A DNA stretch of 64,000 nt from Bacteroidota bacterium (lineage in GTDB: Bacteria > Bacteroidota > Bacteroidia > Chitinophagales > Chitinophagaceae): NCBI GenBank assembly GCA_023386045.1, contig JAEWKK010000013.1:1-64000 (forward strand), in the 5' to 3' direction. A program made the translations under genes and the position numbers. Shown piece after piece: positions 61,419 to 64,000 of this stretch. Below the pieces are notes generated by a model. That model was not told the DNA's origin. It did not search any database and saw only the letters and a list, made by a program, of their open reading frames with translations. Position 1 is the stretch's first letter; the number at the start of each line of letters is the position of its first letter.

Positions 61419-62423
61419 TCATTTTAATATTGGTTTCGGATAAAAGCGCTTGAATGTCAGGAATAAAAATCGGGTTATAGGATTGCTGTCAATAAACAAT
61501 GCCAATCTAATACTTTTATCTTTTAATGGATCAAATGTATTAGCGTTGGTTAACTGTTTGGCTAACAAAGCACATTTCCTGATAAAATCTTTAACCGAAA
61601 GACCATTCCTCTGCTTATATGAAGTCCTTAACAAACGATGACTTAAACCTTTACAATAATTATGAATAAATTCACCAGAACATTCCTTTATAGTGTCATC
61701 ATAAGTCCCATCTTCTTTCTTCAATTTGATTAAATAAGATAAGAATCTTTCAAAACCGGATTGGATTTTACTATCTGAAGAACTTTTAGTTGTACTTTGA
61801 TGCAATCGAAAAGCAAACATTGAATCTGAAGACACATAAAATCCACCTTTTTTTGCCAATTCTATCACCATTTCAAAATCAGCAAATAACAAATTTGGAT
61901 AATCAGGAATTCCCCCAATTGAATCATAATATTCTGATTTCATCATAAAACCTGTCCCCATTATATCAATTTTACCACACAAGATTGCATTTAAAAAATT
62001 TTCAGAAGAATAATAATCGTCCATCTTTAGGCAATTTCTAATCTTTTGTCCATTAGCGTCAATAAAATGAAAATGGGATTGATAAAGTCCGCCACCAGGG
62101 TGCCTATTAATTAAATCGTTCATTACCTGCAGGTAATCAGGAAATAGGATGTCATCATGACCAATTAATGTTATGAATTCGTTTTTCTGAATTTGTGTAA
62201 TTCGACTCCAGTTCTGCTCAATCGTCAATGGCACAGGTGTTTCTATCAGCTTTACTCGATCATCTGAAAGTCCTTTAAGCCATTCAGTTGTACCATCTGA
62301 ACTACAGTTTTCAAGTATGTGCAAATCAAAATACGGATAAGATTGATTTAATATAGACCTAACGCATTCTTTTACATAATCGCCACCATTTTTTACAGGC
62401 AATATGATGCTAAATTTAATCAT
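61419..62423 (-). CDS. Glycosyltransferase family 2
   Basis: The 334-residue protein has the GT2 opening FSIILPVKNGGDYVKECVRSIL, the LENCSSDGTTEWLK loop and the metal-binding GHDDILFPDYL. The rest is rich in Lys, Asn, Ile and Ser, in keeping with an AT-rich sequence. It is linked by a 4-nt overlap to the upstream gene at 62420-63313. Confidence 0.88.
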   Translation of the reverse strand: MIKFSIILPVKNGGDYVKECVRSILNQSYPYFDLHILENCSSDGTTEWLKGLSDDRVKLIETPVPLTIEQNWSRITQIQKNEFITLIGHDDILFPDYLQVMNDLINRHPGGGLYQSHFHFIDANGQKIRNCLKMDDYYSSENFLNAILCGKIDIMGTGFMMKSEYYDSIGGIPDYPNLLFADFEMVIELAKKGGFYVSSDSMFAFRLHQSTTKSSSDSKIQSGFERFLSYLIKLKKEDGTYDDTIKECSGEFIHNYCKGLSHRLLRTSYKQRNGLSVKDFIRKCALLAKQLTNANTFDPLKDKSIRLALFIDSNPITRFLFLTFKRFYPKPILK

Positions 62424-63313
62424 AACCCCCAGGCAAGTTTTGTAAGCTTTAATCGGTAACCCACGTCTGATTTTTCATATAAATCTGTCTGATTGTCTCT
62501 AACCAATAAATTTTCCTGCTCATTTACCCAAAATATTTTACTATCTGGCCAATCAGAAATTAAATATTTCTGCCTATTTTTTCCAACAAGCGCCACCTGA
62601 AATCCCTTTTTTAGCATTTGGTTGGTTAACGACTTTTTGCCACTTTCAAAAAGGTATGCATCGAATTTACGTTTCAACTTTGGTCTTTTTATACTAATAA
62701 ATTCTGACCTTCTAACCATAAACGCATTAGTTCTGATGTGAGGATTAGGAAAAGACTTTATCAAAAACCTCCAGTAAAATTTATTTTTAAGCAAAAGTTT
62801 GTATTTCCTGAATTGCTGATGTAGCGAGAGTTTATTTTCCCACGACCATGCATTTTCATAATTTACAGTACTGTAAAGACTTTGAAATGACCCGCTAGCC
62901 CCAACTACTCCCATTTCAGGTGACATCGAATCAACAAATACTTTTAGCCATTCTCCGGTATTGAAGAGGGAGAAACTGTTAAGAAACAATATATATTCTG
63001 ATGTTAACTGGTCAGCGATAGTAAAGTAAGCTTCTATGTCCTGCCCACTGTTCATTGTAAAAATCTGAAACTCCTCCAGATGTTGTTCGGAATAAGCTAT
63101 AAAATCCTTGAGTTTATCACTATGAGCTACTCCATTAAATATCAGTACAAGACGATGATCAAGACCGGGAGAATGATTTTTATATGATTCTATAAAATTT
63201 TTTAAATAGTCGATCCCATATGGTAACCATGATAAATAAACTACAGAAACTGAAATATTATCACACCCGCTCTGCATATTTAATAATAATTCTTTTAATG
63301 TTTTCCAATTCAT
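62420..63313 (-). CDS. Probable glycosyltransferase, weakly resembling GT2
   Basis: The 297-residue protein has an N-terminal alpha/beta pattern (ISVSVVYLSWLPYGIDYLKNFIES..., HRLVLIFNGV) followed by YILFLNSFSLFNTGEWLKVFVDSM in the DxD-equivalent position, where the acidic pair is replaced by NS. The catalytic identity is therefore unclear. Start may be 63313 or 63277 (MQSGCDN), which shortens the overlap with the upstream gene. It is part of the AT-rich glycan cluster. Confidence 0.6.
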   Translation of the reverse strand: MNWKTLKELLLNMQSGCDNISVSVVYLSWLPYGIDYLKNFIESYKNHSPGLDHRLVLIFNGVAHSDKLKDFIAYSEQHLEEFQIFTMNSGQDIEAYFTIADQLTSEYILFLNSFSLFNTGEWLKVFVDSMSPEMGVVGASGSFQSLYSTVNYENAWSWENKLSLHQQFRKYKLLLKNKFYWRFLIKSFPNPHIRTNAFMVRRSEFISIKRPKLKRKFDAYLFESGKKSLTNQMLKKGFQVALVGKNRQKYLISDWPDSKIFWVNEQENLLVRDNQTDLYEKSDVGYRLKLTKLAWGL

Positions 63314-64000
63314 GAAGTTCTGTTGAGCTTCGAATGTTTTGAATCAACTTTTTGTTCTGAAGTCTCAAACGCCTTTTCATTACTATATATTCACCAATGA
63401 TTGGAACTTTAGCTACATACTTACCTAGTTTTTTTGAAACAATTGGTCGTACATTTTTTTTTAAGCTTTGCAGTTCCTTTGCAAATGATAAAAGAATTGC
63501 AGTTAGATTGTTTTTACTTTCCAAAATATTAATACATAATACTCCGGATATTTTTTTAGCCAGGTAATCAAGAAATATTTCCCTTTCAGAATCATAAGAA
63601 TGAGATTGAAAAATAACGTCCAGATTTTCTGTTGTTTTATCACCTGAATCTTCCGCGCTTTCTCTAACCTGATAAAGCAATGGCAACTCTATATGTTTTC
63701 CATTTATTATTGGAATTATTGCGGTTATATATTCGTTTAGAAAAAGGTTTTTAACCCCAGGATCTATATCCCTATAAGCTTCACGCATTATTTTGGTGTA
63801 ATGAACAGCTGAGAAAATAGTTCTATAAGGATGAAATAATTTAGACAGCCGATCAAAGGCATTTGAAGATGATATTTCCAATTCGGGAATATCATAAAGA
63901 GGATTAAATTCAATTCCCCACTTGTACTTTCTGTTTTTTTTGTAGGTAATACTATTTCCCTGAGCTGAAGTAAAATCTGAATTTGAATTTAAAAATTTAA
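63261..64000 (-). CDS. Partial protein, probably glycan biosynthesis
   Basis: The frame is open from the right edge of the window to a TGA at 63261, so the N-terminus is off-window; the visible 245 residues begin KFLNSNSDFTSAQGNS. The block IFSAVHYTKIMREAYRDIDPGVKNLFLNEYIT and the following INGKHIELPLLYQVRES resemble the TIGR00180-type glycosyltransferase region, with a basic C-terminal tail of about 80 residues. The call is tentative. It overlaps the next gene's start and belongs to the same transcript. Confidence 0.5.
   Translation of the reverse strand, partial: KFLNSNSDFTSAQGNSITYKKNRKYKWGIEFNPLYDIPELEISSSNAFDRLSKLFHPYRTIFSAVHYTKIMREAYRDIDPGVKNLFLNEYITAIIPIINGKHIELPLLYQVRESAEDSGDKTTENLDVIFQSHSYDSEREIFLDYLAKKISGVLCINILESKNNLTAILLSFAKELQSLKKNVRPIVSKKLGKYVAKVPIIGEYIVMKRRLRLQNKKLIQNIRSSTELHELENIKRIIIKYAERV

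Noticed and set aside
1..64000. Prophage, insertion sequence or integrative element
   Set aside because: No integrase, transposase, phage structural or conjugation gene was found, and there are no paired long repeats flanking gene blocks; the AT-rich glycan genes are the only region with foreign-looking composition.

Overview
The window reads as chromosomal DNA of a Bacteroidota bacterium, most likely Chitinophagia/Chitinophagaceae (inference from gene content; no 16S gene is present). Pointers are type IX secretion (T9SS) cargo proteins with type A and type B C-terminal sorting domains, a PorP/SprF protein, a DUF5686 outer-membrane protein, a YpdA-type bacillithiol disulfide reductase, the futalosine menaquinone enzyme MqnE, and repeated upstream matches to the Bacteroidota -7 promoter box TAnnTTTG. 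No transposase, integrase, phage gene or CRISPR array was seen. About 55 protein genes and one tRNA are supported.

Layout. 0-7.6 kb: pdhB, a small T9SS cargo, a SemiSWEET, thiolase, a large T9SS adhesin-like protein, YpdA and a YjbR-like protein. 7.6-11.7 kb: a minus-strand redox-looking group (two YceI proteins, LigB-type dioxygenase, DoxX, NAD(P)-binding protein) behind a Crp/Fnr regulator, with an FNR-like dyad at a class-I-activator distance from the presumed promoter. 12-17.3 kb: CCG-type Fe-S protein, ribH, a TPR membrane protein and pdhA (minus), then a BlaI/M56 peptidase pair (plus) with an operator-like dyad. 17.6-23.7 kb: a 1444-residue PKD-rich T9SS protein coupled to PorP/SprF, and a beta-barrel protein. 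23.8-30.8 kb: amine oxidase, DUF5686 protein, a tiny disordered protein followed by a hairpin-rich non-coding stretch, accD, smpB and a secreted protein. 30.8-36.5 kb: topoisomerase IV genes parE and parC with DUF1835 and DUF4260 genes between them. 37-49.9 kb: acidic small protein, oligopeptide-binding lipoprotein, M1 peptidase, flippase, NlpC/P60 peptidase, dnaE, trxA, nucleoside transporter, mqnE. 50-55.8 kb: sdaA, FKBP lipoprotein, tRNA-Cys, nucleoside phosphorylase, dapF, NUDIX, queuosine-precursor transporter. 55.9-64 kb: YfhO-like membrane protein and a run of glycosyltransferases, increasingly AT-rich, continuing off the right edge.

Working together: PdhA/PdhB, thiolase and AccD sit around acetyl-CoA; the T9SS cargos and PorP/SprF form a surface-export set; the 7.6-11.7 kb group looks like one regulated stress or redox unit; the last 8 kb is surface-glycan assembly. 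The most unusual signals are non-coding: nested inverted repeats at the left edge, diverse tandem repeats with a 7-bp period at several gene ends, a perfect 20-bp palindrome upstream of pdhA, a three-hairpin region before accD, and a tRNA terminator whose T-tract abuts a start codon. Positions and family calls come from reading the sequence; no database search was run.
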